Positions 50,628 through 61,429 of a stretch of DNA of 64,000 nucleotides are shown here, one piece after another. The notes under the pieces were generated by a model. The model was not told where the DNA came from and did not search any database. It saw only the letters and a program-made list of their open reading frames with translations. How positions within the stretch are numbered: position 1 is the stretch's first letter; every line of letters begins with the position of its first letter. Position numbers and translations under genes: made by a program. Source of the stretch: VRUE01 sp963702705 (lineage in GTDB: Bacteria; Actinomycetota; Thermoleophilia; Solirubrobacterales; 70-9); contig CAVPDR010000002.1 in NCBI GenBank assembly GCA_963702705.1, forward strand, positions 62,001 through 126,000, read 5' to 3'.

Positions 50628-52267
50628 TAGGCTTGCTCTGCCTCCCCGGCAACTGGCTCAGGCTCGGCCTCAGGCTCCAAAGCTTCCTCCCCGGCAACCG
50701 GCTCCTCGACGGACTCGCCAGGGGCTTCGTCCTGAGCCTCAGCGGCATCTTCTGCGGGTGGTGTCGATGATGGGGCGTCGCCCGCAGCTTGCGAGGACGA
50801 CGGGTCATCATCGGCGACAGGACCCGCAGCCGATTCCTCGGAACCCTCATCCGGGGTCTCCTCGACCGCTTCCGCCTCAGCGGCTGCCGCGGCCTCGTCA
50901 AACTCGGATTCGGCCCTGGCGACAACCTCATCAACTTGTCCCTGATCCGCATCAGGATCGGCAAGGATCGCCACCTCGGTCTCGGTGACCGGCGCCATGA
51001 CCAGCATCTGGTTCGTCTCGAAGCGGCTCAGCGCCTGGTGCTGCGGCAGCCCGCAGTAGGTCGAGCCGTCGATCGCGGCGTTGGGGCAACGGCGGCCGTT
51101 TGAGAGCACCGCCAGGCAGCGGCCGTCGAAGGTTTCCTCGCCCTCGTACTCGACGTCCTGGTCCTCCTGGGAGAACTCGGTCTCGGACTTGATGTCGACC
51201 CGCCAGCCGGTCAGGCGCGCCGCCAGTCGCGCGTTCTGGCCGTCGCGGCCGATCGCCAGCGAGAGCTGGTCGTCGGGGACGATCACGGTCGCCTGGCGCT
51301 CGTCATCGTCGACGATCACCTCGCGCACGCGGGCCGGCGACAGGGCCTTGGCGACAAAGCGCGCCGGCTCGTCGTTGTGAGGGATGATGTCGATCTTCTC
51401 GCCGCGCAGCTCGGAGACGACCATCCGCACCCGCGATCCGCGCGGGCCGACGCAGGCGCCGACCGGGTCGACGCCGTCGGCGTGCGAGATCACCGCGATC
51501 TTCGAGCGGTAGCCGGGCTCGCGGGCGACGCCGACGATCTCGACCAGTTTGTCGGCGATCTCGGGGACCTCCATTTCGAAGAGCTTCTTGATCAGCTCGG
51601 AGCTGCGCCGTGAGACGACGATCGCCGGCCCTTTGGTCGAGTCGGAGACGTCGGTGATCACGGCCTTGACCCGCATGCCGTGGTCGTAGCGCTCGTTGTA
51701 GACCTGCTCGGACTTGGGCAGCAGCGCCTCGACCCGCTCGCGCAGCTGAACCAACGTGTAGCGCTTGTCGGACTGCTGGATGATCCCGGTGATCAGCTCG
51801 CCGACGCGGTCCTGGTACTCGTCGAACATCATCATTCGTTCCGCCTCGCGGATCCTCTGCAGGATCACCTGCTTGGCGGTCTGGGCGGCGATGCGACCAA
51901 AGTCGTCTGGGGTGACGTCGCGGGTCTCGATCTGGTCCTCGTATGGCGCGATCATCTCGGGGTCGAGCTCGGGGTCCTCGGGCTCGCGCAGTTCGCCCGT
52001 TTCGGGGTCGACTTCGCGCTCTTCCTCCTCCTGTGCCTCGGCCGCCTCGGCGAGCAGCTTCTCCTCCAGCTCCGGCGGCAGGATCAGTTCGAAGACGAGG
52101 AAGTCGCCGGTTTCGTGGTCGAGGTCGACGCGGGCATATTTGGCTGCGCCCGGGGTCTTCTTGTAGGCCGAGAGGAGCGCATCGGCGAGCGCGTCCATCA
52201 ACGTGTCCGCGGAGATCCCCTTCTCCTGCTCCAGCGCCTTGACTGCCTCGACGATCTCCTTGCTCAC
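50627..52267 (-). CDS. nusA: Transcription elongation/antitermination factor NusA with zinc-finger-like insert
   Basis: 546 residues. N-terminal RNAP-binding domain, S1 domain (RVKAVITDVSDSTKGPAIVVSR), and two KH domains (GACVGPRGSRVRMV; LAIGRDGQNARLAARLTGW). After the KH pair there is an unusual C-x9-C-x10-C-x4-H segment: Cys384, Cys394, Cys405 and His410, with the pattern SNGRRCPNAAIDGSTYCGLPQH. An acidic Ala/Glu-rich tail of about 110 residues follows. The CCCH pattern resembles small zinc-binding modules found in proteins unrelated to NusA. The start overlaps rimP by 4 nt. Confidence 0.93.
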   Translation of the reverse strand: MSKEIVEAVKALEQEKGISADTLMDALADALLSAYKKTPGAAKYARVDLDHETGDFLVFELILPPELEEKLLAEAAEAQEEEEREVDPETGELREPEDPELDPEMIAPYEDQIETRDVTPDDFGRIAAQTAKQVILQRIREAERMMMFDEYQDRVGELITGIIQQSDKRYTLVQLRERVEALLPKSEQVYNERYDHGMRVKAVITDVSDSTKGPAIVVSRRSSELIKKLFEMEVPEIADKLVEIVGVAREPGYRSKIAVISHADGVDPVGACVGPRGSRVRMVVSELRGEKIDIIPHNDEPARFVAKALSPARVREVIVDDDERQATVIVPDDQLSLAIGRDGQNARLAARLTGWRVDIKSETEFSQEDQDVEYEGEETFDGRCLAVLSNGRRCPNAAIDGSTYCGLPQHQALSRFETNQMLVMAPVTETEVAILADPDADQGQVDEVVARAESEFDEAAAAAEAEAVEETPDEGSEESAAGPVADDDPSSSQAAGDAPSSTPPAEDAAEAQDEAPGESVEEPVAGEEALEPEAEPEPVAGEAEQA

Positions 52268-52503
52268 TGGGGCTCCTTGTGATTGCTGTACCTGGGTCCG
52301 GGCGAGGACACCTCCAGCGAGTACTCGGCCCGCAGATGATTGAGGTGCTTCGTGACCTTTTCGCAGAGGGCGAGGTCGACGCCGCCCGGGTGGTCGATGA
52401 AGAGGCGCAACGATTCCTTGCCCGGTTGCTCGAGGGCGACCAGATCTAGCTCGGAGTCGAGTTCACGAAGCTGCTGCTGGATGTCGTTTTGAAGGTCTTG
52501 CAT
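52264..52503 (-). CDS. rimP: RimP N-terminal domain only (truncated ribosome maturation factor)
   Basis: 79 residues against about 150-180 for the family. The N-terminal domain is recognisable (GKESLRLFIDHPGG, VDLALCEKVTKHLN, YSLEVSSPG). Right after SSPG, where other RimP proteins continue with the LDRPL region and the C-terminal SH3-like domain, it ends with PRYSNHKEPQ and a stop that overlaps the nusA ATG. The C-terminal domain is not found in any frame because nusA starts at once. Whether the half protein still helps 30S assembly is unknown. Confidence 0.8.
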   Translation of the reverse strand: MQDLQNDIQQQLRELDSELDLVALEQPGKESLRLFIDHPGGVDLALCEKVTKHLNHLRAEYSLEVSSPGPRYSNHKEPQ

Positions 52504-52515
52504 TGGGTTGAGGCG

Positions 52516-52540
52516 TAAAAAAAGTGGGCCAGGCCCACTT
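52516..52540 (-). terminator. Intrinsic terminator/attenuator between coaBC and rimP-nusA
   Basis: On the reverse strand: AAGTGGGCC, a 1-nt loop, GGCCCACTT, then a run of T residues (TTTTTTTA through 52516). The stem is 9 bp and perfect. The T-run ends 13 nt before the rimP ATG. It would end coaBC transcription, but it also falls inside the leader if rimP-nusA is started from the TATACT-like box near 52574-52579, so it could act as an attenuator for the nusA operon. Confidence 0.85.
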
Positions 52541-52573
52541 CGGGTACTTCGGGACGAACAAAAGCTTGGGGCG

Positions 52574-52579
52574 AGTATA
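52574..52579 (-). promoter_or_regulatory. Possible -10 element for the rimP-nusA-infB operon
   Basis: Reverse strand GCTATACTCGCC contains TATACT at 52579-52574. The same GCTATACTCGCC string occurs before mihF (55199-55204), where a good -35 exists. Here the -35 region lies in the palindromic element and is weak (TCCCTC). Transcription from it would read through the terminator hairpin at 52516-52540. Confidence 0.4.
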
Positions 52580-52595
52580 GCTAGGCCTTGGTAGG

Positions 52596-52686
52596 GAGGG
52601 ACGGGAATCCCCTCCAGCGTCCAAGCGTCGGGCTAATTAGCCCGACGCTTTGAGTATCCGCCCGCTGGAGGGGATTCCCGTCCCTC
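52596..52686. repeat. Nested palindromic element at the coaBC 3' end
   Basis: Perfect outer arms 52596-52619 and 52663-52686 (24 bp). Inside lies a perfect 28-bp palindrome, 52623-52650, centred on CTAATTAG. The coaBC stop (TAA, 52633-52635) falls within the inner palindrome, so the right half encodes the last sixteen or so residues of CoaBC. The architecture matches the elements at 21.3 and 25.5 kb, but the inner core is a different sequence. Confidence 0.9.
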
Positions 52687-53907
52687 TTCACGGAGGGTGC
52701 TGACTCGGTCCAGGATTGCGTCCGCGATGGTGTCCTTTGATGCTTGTGGGACGTGGTCGGCGCTCGCTGAGTCGATCAGGGTTACTGCGTTTTCTTGGCT
52801 CTCGAAGCCGATTGCCGGGTTCGAGATGTCGTTTAGGACGATCAGATCCGCCTTCTTACGTGCAAGCTTTTCTCGTGCCCGCTCGACGTTCTCGCCCGCT
52901 TCGGCCGCGAAGGCCACGACCGTTTGTGGGTCGGACTTGGTGGCCGTGAGGCTGGCGAGGATGTCCTCTGTGGGCTCCAGGTGGAGATCTAGGGAGTCGT
53001 CTCGGGTCAGCTTGCCTGTTGCAATCTCGCTTGCTCGAAAATCGGCGGGAGCGGCGGCCATCAGCAGGACGTGGGCCTTGGGGAACTCGGTCTGGGCCGC
53101 TTTGGCCAGTTCCTCCCCGTCCTCCACGTCTATGCGGTGGACGCCCGGGGGCTCCGACAGGGCGACGTTCGCCGCGATCAGGGTTACGTCGGCGCCCTTT
53201 CGGGCTGCGGCCGCTGCCAGCGCTATGCCCATGCGGCCGCTGGAGCGGTTGCCGATATAGCGGACCGAGTCGATCGGCTCTCTCGTGCCGCCGGTGGTGA
53301 CGAGGACCCGGAGGCCGTCCCAGGGGCGGTGCCCTGTCGGCAGCTCAGATTCGACCAGCGCCAGGAGTCGGCCTGGGTCGGGGAGCCTGCCCTTGCCGTG
53401 CTCCCCGCGCGACGCCAGGGCGCCCTCGTCGGGGTCGATCACGGTGACGCCGCGCTCGCGCAGGGTCGCCAGGTTGGCCTGGGTTGCCGCGTCGGCGTAC
53501 ATGCGGTCGTTCATCGCCGGTGCGACCAGGCGCGGTGCCGTGCAGGCGAGGAAGGAGGTCGTGACCATTGAGTCGGCAACCCCGCCGGCCAGCTTGGCCA
53601 GGGTGTTGGCCGAGGCCGGGACAACGATGTAGGCGTCGCAGTTGGCGGCGACCTCGAGGTGGCCGATCGGGTCGTACTCCGGCGCCGGATCGCCCGGGAA
53701 GGCGCCGCGCAGGGGGTCGCGCTCGAACTCGGAGATCAGCACCGGGGCGCCGGCGATCCCCTCGAAGGAGGCGGCACCGACGAAACGGGTGGCGCTCTCG
53801 GTCATCAACACGCGGACGCCGTGCCCGGCCTTCGTCGCCAGGCGCACCAGCTCGAGCGCCTTGTAGGCGGCGATGCCTCCGCTGACGCCCACCAGGATCC
53901 TGGCCAT
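52633..53907 (-). CDS. coaBC: Bifunctional phosphopantothenoylcysteine decarboxylase / phosphopantothenate-cysteine ligase
   Basis: 424 residues. CoaC domain: GVSGGIAAYKALELVR, then the FMN and Asn site VAPAMNDRMY (PAMNxxM motif). CoaB domain: VTTGGTREPIDSVRYIGNRSSGRMG and AAAPADFR. It makes 4'-phosphopantetheine for coenzyme A. The C-terminal tail EGRESPPAGGYSKRRAN is encoded by the palindromic element and is not typical of the family. It lies in the actinobacterial order mihF-gmk-rpoZ-coaBC. Confidence 0.95.
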   Translation of the reverse strand: MARILVGVSGGIAAYKALELVRLATKAGHGVRVLMTESATRFVGAASFEGIAGAPVLISEFERDPLRGAFPGDPAPEYDPIGHLEVAANCDAYIVVPASANTLAKLAGGVADSMVTTSFLACTAPRLVAPAMNDRMYADAATQANLATLRERGVTVIDPDEGALASRGEHGKGRLPDPGRLLALVESELPTGHRPWDGLRVLVTTGGTREPIDSVRYIGNRSSGRMGIALAAAAARKGADVTLIAANVALSEPPGVHRIDVEDGEELAKAAQTEFPKAHVLLMAAAPADFRASEIATGKLTRDDSLDLHLEPTEDILASLTATKSDPQTVVAFAAEAGENVERAREKLARKKADLIVLNDISNPAIGFESQENAVTLIDSASADHVPQASKDTIADAILDRVSTLREEGRESPPAGGYSKRRAN

Positions 53908-53933
53908 CGGTCTCCCCCTGGGAGTTCGAACCG

Positions 53934-54167
53934 CTAGGAGCGGTACTCGTATTTGAGCTTGCCCTGGGCAAGCTCTTCCAGCGCGATCGAGAGGTAGTTG
54001 CGGTCCGCCGGGATATCCACCATCGGTGGCGGGTACTCACCGAAGCTGCCCTCGCCGAGGTTGTGGAAGTAGCTGTTTATCTGCCGGGCCCGCTTGGCGG
54101 CGACGACTACGGCCGCGTAGTGCGAGTCGGCGTGATCCAGAAGCTTGTCAACGCGTGGTTTGATCAT
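53934..54167 (-). CDS. rpoZ: DNA-directed RNA polymerase omega subunit
   Basis: 77 residues. Omega signature: KPRVDKLLDHADSHYAAVVVAAKRARQINSYF is the conserved helix-rich start, and NYLSIALEELAQGKLKYEY the conserved end. Omega helps assemble and stabilise beta-prime. It overlaps the gmk 3' end by 20 nt and is followed 26 nt later by coaBC. Confidence 0.92.
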   Translation of the reverse strand: MIKPRVDKLLDHADSHYAAVVVAAKRARQINSYFHNLGEGSFGEYPPPMVDIPADRNYLSIALEELAQGKLKYEYRS

Positions 54168-54741
54168 CGGCCGCGGAGTCTAGTGGTATGCCGATCTCGG
54201 CGCGCACGATTTGCTCCAGCTCGCCTGCGGCTCGCTCCAGATCGTCGTTGACGACCCGGTGGGCGAACTCGTCCTGGGCGGCGAGCTCCTGCTCGGCGAC
54301 CTCGAGCCTGGCGTCGATCGCCTCGAGGCTGTCGGTACCGCGCGACTCGAGCCGCCGCCGCAGCGACGCAGGGTCAGGCGGCGCGATGAACACCTGGACG
54401 GACTCGCGCATCGCCGCGCGCACCTGGCGTGCACCCTGCACCTCGATCTCCAGCACCACCGAGTGTCCCTGGTCGAGCCGGTTGCGGACCTCGGAGCGCA
54501 GCGTGCCGTAGCGGTTGCCGCTGTAGGTGGCGAACTCGATGAAGTCTTCGGCGGCGACCCTGCGGTCAAACTCCTCCAGCGTGAGGAAGTGGTAGTCGCG
54601 CCCCTCGACCTCCCCCGCGCGCGGCCCGCGAGTGGTTGCCGAGATCGACAACTCCAGGTCGGGGACCCGTTTGAGTAGCTCGCTGATCAGCGTTCCCTTG
54701 CCCACTCCGGATGGGCCTGTGATGACAAAGACCTTTGACAT
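54148..54741 (-). CDS. gmk: Guanylate kinase
   Basis: 197 residues from the ATG at 54741. P-loop GPSGVGKGT, the GMP-binding SISATTRGPRAGEVEGRDYHF, and LEIEVQGARQVR. It phosphorylates GMP/dGMP. The preceding gene is mihF (114 nt upstream) and rpoZ follows with overlap. Confidence 0.95.
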   Translation of the reverse strand: MSKVFVITGPSGVGKGTLISELLKRVPDLELSISATTRGPRAGEVEGRDYHFLTLEEFDRRVAAEDFIEFATYSGNRYGTLRSEVRNRLDQGHSVVLEIEVQGARQVRAAMRESVQVFIAPPDPASLRRRLESRGTDSLEAIDARLEVAEQELAAQDEFAHRVVNDDLERAAGELEQIVRAEIGIPLDSAADDQTTR

Positions 54742-54855
54742 TTTCAACTCTCGAACGGCCGCGAAAATCAAGCAGATCGACCGGACGCAGGGAGCGTGGC
54801 GTGCTCTGCACGCGAGCGACCGAGGACGCCGATATGCGCCGATATGCAGCGGCCG

Positions 54856-55188
54856 CTATCGGCGCAGCTGCGACACGAGCTCGGCGCGCTGGCGCTCTGA
54901 GAGGCCGCCGATCGTCTTCGACGGGGAGATCCTGCACTGGTTGAGAATCCGGTTGGTCTTCACCCGGCCGTACTTGGGAACAGCCAAAAGCATGTCGAAG
55001 ACCTTCGCCGTGAGCACGTACTCGGGCGGGTCGAGCAGCAGCGCGTGAATGTTGGCCTTGCCCGCTTTGAGGTCCTTCTTCAGCTTGGCTCGCGCGGTGC
55101 GAATGTCGTTGGCGCGTTTGAGCGCATCCATCCGCTGGTCCAGCGATCTCTCGGGGGCGGCGGCGGAAGTCTTGACCGGGGCAGGCAT
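54856..55188 (-). CDS. mihF: Actinobacterial integration host factor (mIHF)
   Basis: 110 residues. The conserved region SLDQRMDALKRANDIRTARAKLKKDLKAG and LLAVPKYGRVKTNRILNQCRISPSKTIGGLS is the helix-two-turn-helix of actinobacterial IHF, a nucleoid protein unrelated to the proteobacterial IHF. Its place directly upstream of gmk is typical. The start at 55188 follows a promoter whose predicted transcript begins about 4 nt upstream, with no Shine-Dalgarno, so the message may be leaderless. Confidence 0.92.
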   Translation of the reverse strand: MPAPVKTSAAAPERSLDQRMDALKRANDIRTARAKLKKDLKAGKANIHALLLDPPEYVLTAKVFDMLLAVPKYGRVKTNRILNQCRISPSKTIGGLSERQRAELVSQLRR

Positions 55189-55198
55189 GTGGGCGGCG

Positions 55199-55226
55199 AG
55201 TATAGCCGCGGCCTGCACACGTGCAA
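55199..55226 (-). promoter_or_regulatory. mihF promoter
   Basis: Reverse strand: -35 TTGCAC (55226-55221), 16-nt spacer, -10 TATACT (55204-55199). The expected transcription start is near 55192, about 4 nt before the ATG at 55188, and no ribosome site lies between, which argues for a leaderless mRNA. Confidence 0.65.
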
Positions 55227-55256
55227 GGCCCTGCGGGCGATTTTCGGCGAAATTCA

Positions 55257-55281
55257 CCTCAACCTCCAGTCGAGGTTGAGG
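55257..55281. repeat. 10-bp hairpin at the pyrKD 3' end
   Basis: CCTCAACCTC (55257-55266), a 5-nt loop, and GAGGTTGAGG (55272-55281). It overlaps the pyrKD stop (55259-55261) and encodes its last residues (ASTSTGG). No T-run follows on either strand. It could mark the 3' end of the pyr operon transcript. Confidence 0.7.
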
Positions 55282-57156
55282 CACTGGGCGGCGAGAGAGC
55301 GGCACTTCGACCGTTTTCAAGTGCTCCGGCGATCTCGCCCGCAACCCGCGTGCCCGCGCGGGGGTCGCGGAAATTCTCCGTCCCGATCGCGACCAGGGTC
55401 GCTCCAGCGGCGAGGAATTCCAGCGCGTCGGAGCCGCCGGTCACCCCGCCCATGCCGACGATCGGGATCGAGACCGCCGCTGCCACGGCCCGCGTCTGCG
55501 CGATCGCGACGGGCCGCACCGAGGGCCCCGAGAGGCCACCATGGCCGGCTGCGACGCCGGGACGGCTGGTTGCCGGATCGATCGCGCTCGCCTTCAGCGT
55601 GTTGATCAGCGAGACCGCGTCGGCACCCCCCTGCTCGGCGCCAACCGCGACCGCGGCCGGATCGGCGACGTTCGGCGTCAGCTTCACGATCAGCGGCTTC
55701 TCGGTCAGCGGCCGCAGCGCTTCCAGCAGCGCCTCGGTCTCGCTCGGCTGCTCCCCCACGATCAGGCCCGAGTGGACGTTGGGACAGGAGACATTGAGCT
55801 CTATCCCCGCAACCTCAGCTCTCTCCTCCACACCTCGAACCAACCGCGCGAACTCCTCGTGCCCCGTCGCCATCACCGAGACGATCAGCGGCACCGGAAG
55901 CTCGGCAAGCTGAGGAAGGTCCTCGGCGAGAAAGCCATCCAGCCCCTTGTTCGGCAGCCCGATCGAGTTGATCATCCCCGCCGGCGTCTCCCAGATCCGC
56001 TGTGGCTCGTTGCCGGTCCGCGGCTCCGGCGTAATCGTCTTCGAAACGAATGCGCTGAACGGAAACCGGTTGAGCAGCTCATCTCTATAGACGCGACGGG
56101 CGGCAATCGCATCAAACGTGCCTGAGGCATTGATGACGCGATGCTCAAGCTCGATGCCGCAGAAGTCCACGGCGGACGACCCCCCCGCTTCGTCCCTGGG
56201 CAGTCCTCCTGCTCCGCGGCTGCCGGGGGGTGGCGTCGCAGGGGGGACCGCCCCTGAGGACGCTTTAGCGACCGGAAGGGGCGGTGGGTCCCCTGCGGCG
56301 ACAGGACCCGCCGGCCCCCCACGCAACACGGGCCCATCCACACACAACCGCAGGTAGGTCCCGTCTCCCTTCGGCACGGCGCAGCCAAAGCAGGCGCCGT
56401 AGCCGCAGGCCATCGGCGACTCCATCGCCAGCTCGCAGGGAACGCCCGCACCAGCGCACATGGCCCCGACCGCGTCGAGCATCGGCGGCGGACCGCAGGC
56501 GTAGACAGCGGCGCTGCCGGCGTCGTCGCCCGCCAGCATCGTGGCGAGCAGATCGGTGACGTAGCCGTGGTGACCGATGTGGCCGTCGTCGCTGGCGAGG
56601 CGAACCTCGCAGCAGGAGAAGAGGTCGTCGAGACCGCCCGAGTGAGCCTTGTCGCGAAAGCCGAGCAGGACCCGCGTGGGAATGTTGCGCTCGGCAAACG
56701 CCCGCCGCAGGAGCGCGAGCGGCGCAATTCCGATTCCACCCCCCACCAAGATCGCTCCAGCCGCGCTTTTTGAGCGAACTGCATCAAATTCCCTATCTCC
56801 TGGATTGAGAATTTGATGCAGTTCGCGGGGGGCGGAGAAGGAGTTGCCCAGCGGGCCGTTGAGCCAGACGTTTTCGCCTTGCTCGAGCTCGCAGAGGCGG
56901 TCGGTGCCCGGGCCGATGCCCTCGATCAGGAAGTCGAGGCGGACGCCGTTTGCGGCAGGGCCGGTTTCCGCCACCGACAGCGCCCTCGGCAGGAAGGGGC
57001 GCTGCGCCTGCTGCTCCCAGTGAGCCTCGGTGGCGAGCATGTAGAACTGACCCGCCTTCGGCTCGGGGCCCTCGTTGTCGAGCAGCGAGAAGAAGCGGTA
57101 GCCGCCCGAGTTTCGACTCTCGGTGACCTTGCAGAGCCGGCGCCCGAAGGGGGCGG

Positions 57157-57160
<4 letters not shown>
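55259..57160 (-). CDS. pyrKD: Fused dihydroorotate dehydrogenase electron-transfer subunit (PyrK) and catalytic subunit (PyrD, class 1B)
   Basis: 633 residues in one frame. Residues 1 to about 290 are PyrK: FAD/NAD module with GGGIGIAPLALLRR and the [2Fe-2S] cysteines in CGYGACFGC and LRLC. Residues about 325-625 are PyrD: INASGTFD, SKTITPEPR, and the catalytic NVSCPN, with GMGGVTGG for FMN. Class 1B enzymes use NAD+ through PyrK. The two are normally separate genes. The junction (about 56223-56320) and a segment in PyrK (RELHQILNPGDREFDAVRSK, about residue 113-132) are both made of inverted repeats. Confidence 0.9.
56223..56320. repeat. Long imperfect palindrome at the PyrK-PyrD junction
   Basis: Paired segments: ACCGCCCCT (56247-56255) with AGGGGCGGT (56277-56285), GCAGGGG (56238-56244) with CCCCTGC (56290-56296), and an outer G6 (56225-56230) with C6 (56315-56320). 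It encodes the Pro/Gly/Ala linker between the two enzyme domains with no stop codon, so it keeps the reading frame open. Confidence 0.65.
56774..56826. repeat. In-frame palindromic insertion inside the PyrK domain
   Basis: Perfect 18-bp arms 56774-56791 and 56809-56826 around a 17-nt spacer. The element is more AT-rich than its surroundings and encodes about 20 residues (RELHQILNPGDREFDAVRSK) between NSFSAP and the GAILVGGG nucleotide-binding strand, a place where PyrK proteins normally have a short loop. Confidence 0.85.
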
Positions 57161-60255
<3,095 letters not shown>

Positions 60256-60263
<8 letters not shown>

Positions 60264-61380
60264 GGGCGAGCTCCAGGAAAGAGTCGAAGAGGTGGCGGGC
60301 GTCATGCGGTCCGGGGCCGGCCTCGGGGTGGTACTGGACGGTCGCCGCACGCACGTCCTTGAGCACAAGGCCCTCGACCGTGCGGTCGTAGAGGTTGAGG
60401 TGGGAGAGCTCGGCGGCGCCGAAGTCGGTCTCCCAACGGACCGGCTCGTCGGTCTCGATCGTCGGCTCCCCCGCCGGCCCCTGGACGGCGAAGCCGTGGT
60501 TCTGCGAGGTGATGTCAATCCGGCCCGTGGCCAGCTCCTTGACCGGGTGATTGGCGCCGCGGTGGCCGAAGGGCAGCTTGTAGGTCTCGAGGCCGACGGC
60601 GCGGCAGAGCAGCTGGTGGCCGAGGCAGATGCCGAAGAGCGGACGTTTGCCGACCAGGTCGCGAACGGTTTCGACGACGTAGCCGAGCGCCGCCGGGTCG
60701 CCGGGTCCGTTGGCGAGGAAGACGAGGTCGGGGCTCTCGGCGAGCACCTCCTCGGCCGACGACGCGCAGGGGAGCAGGGTCACCTTGCAGCCGCGCTCGC
60801 GCAGCTGGCGCACGATGTTGAGCTTGATCCCGGTGTCGATCCCGACCACGTGCGGTCCGTCGCCCTCGAAGCGGACCGGCTCGGGTGGGGTCACGGTGCG
60901 GGCAAGGTCGGCTCCGTCCATCGAGGGCTCCGCATCGACCCGTTCGCGGGCCTCTGACTCCGCCGTTCCCGCCGGGAAGATGCCGCCGCGCATCGCGCCG
61001 CGGTCGCGGATGTGGCGGACGACGGCGCGGGTGTCGACGCCGCCGATCCCGGAAACCCCGCAGTCGTCGAGCCAATCGAGCCACCCGCCCTCGGCGGTTG
61101 CGACGTCCTCGCCGTTCTTCGGGTCGCGCATGACGACGCCGCGGGCGTGAGTGCGATCCGACTCCATCGCCGCCGCCGAGACCCCGTAGTTGCCGATCAG
61201 GGGGTAGGTGAAGACGATGATCTGGCCGGCGTAGGAGGGGTCGGTGACCGACTCCTGGTAGCCGCTCATCGCCGTGTTGAAGACGACCTCGCCGGTGACC
61301 GGCTCTTCGGCTGCGCAGGCGACCCCGTCGAAGCGGGCCCCGTCCTCGAGCAGCAGATAGCCCTCGCTCATGCGCTCCAT
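60256..61380 (-). CDS. carA: Carbamoyl-phosphate synthase small (glutaminase) subunit
   Basis: 374 residues. The N-terminal CarA domain (FNTAMSGYQESVTDPSYAGQI) is followed by a class I glutamine amidotransferase with the catalytic Cys in GICLGHQLL and the His/Glu in VQYHPEAGPGP. It supplies ammonia to CarB for carbamoyl phosphate. An alternative start is the Met at codon 4. The 49-nt gap upstream (61381-61429) holds a repeat shared with the ftsK-rodZ gap. Confidence 0.95.
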
Positions 61381-61384
61381 TGCT

Positions 61385-61425
61385 CCTTATTTCGAAATAG
61401 CAGCAAAAAGGAACAGCGGAACGGG
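61385..61425. repeat. Repeat in the pyrC-carA gap
   Basis: Contains TGCTCCTTATTTCGAAATAGCAGC followed by AAAAAGGAACAGCGGAACGG, of which the second half matches 31395-31414 almost exactly. TATTTCGAAATA is a perfect 12-bp palindrome, and TGCTCCTT can pair with AAGGAACA with one G-T pair. AT-rich against its surroundings. Located right after the pyrC stop and before carA. Confidence 0.65.
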
Positions 61426-61429
61426 TGGT

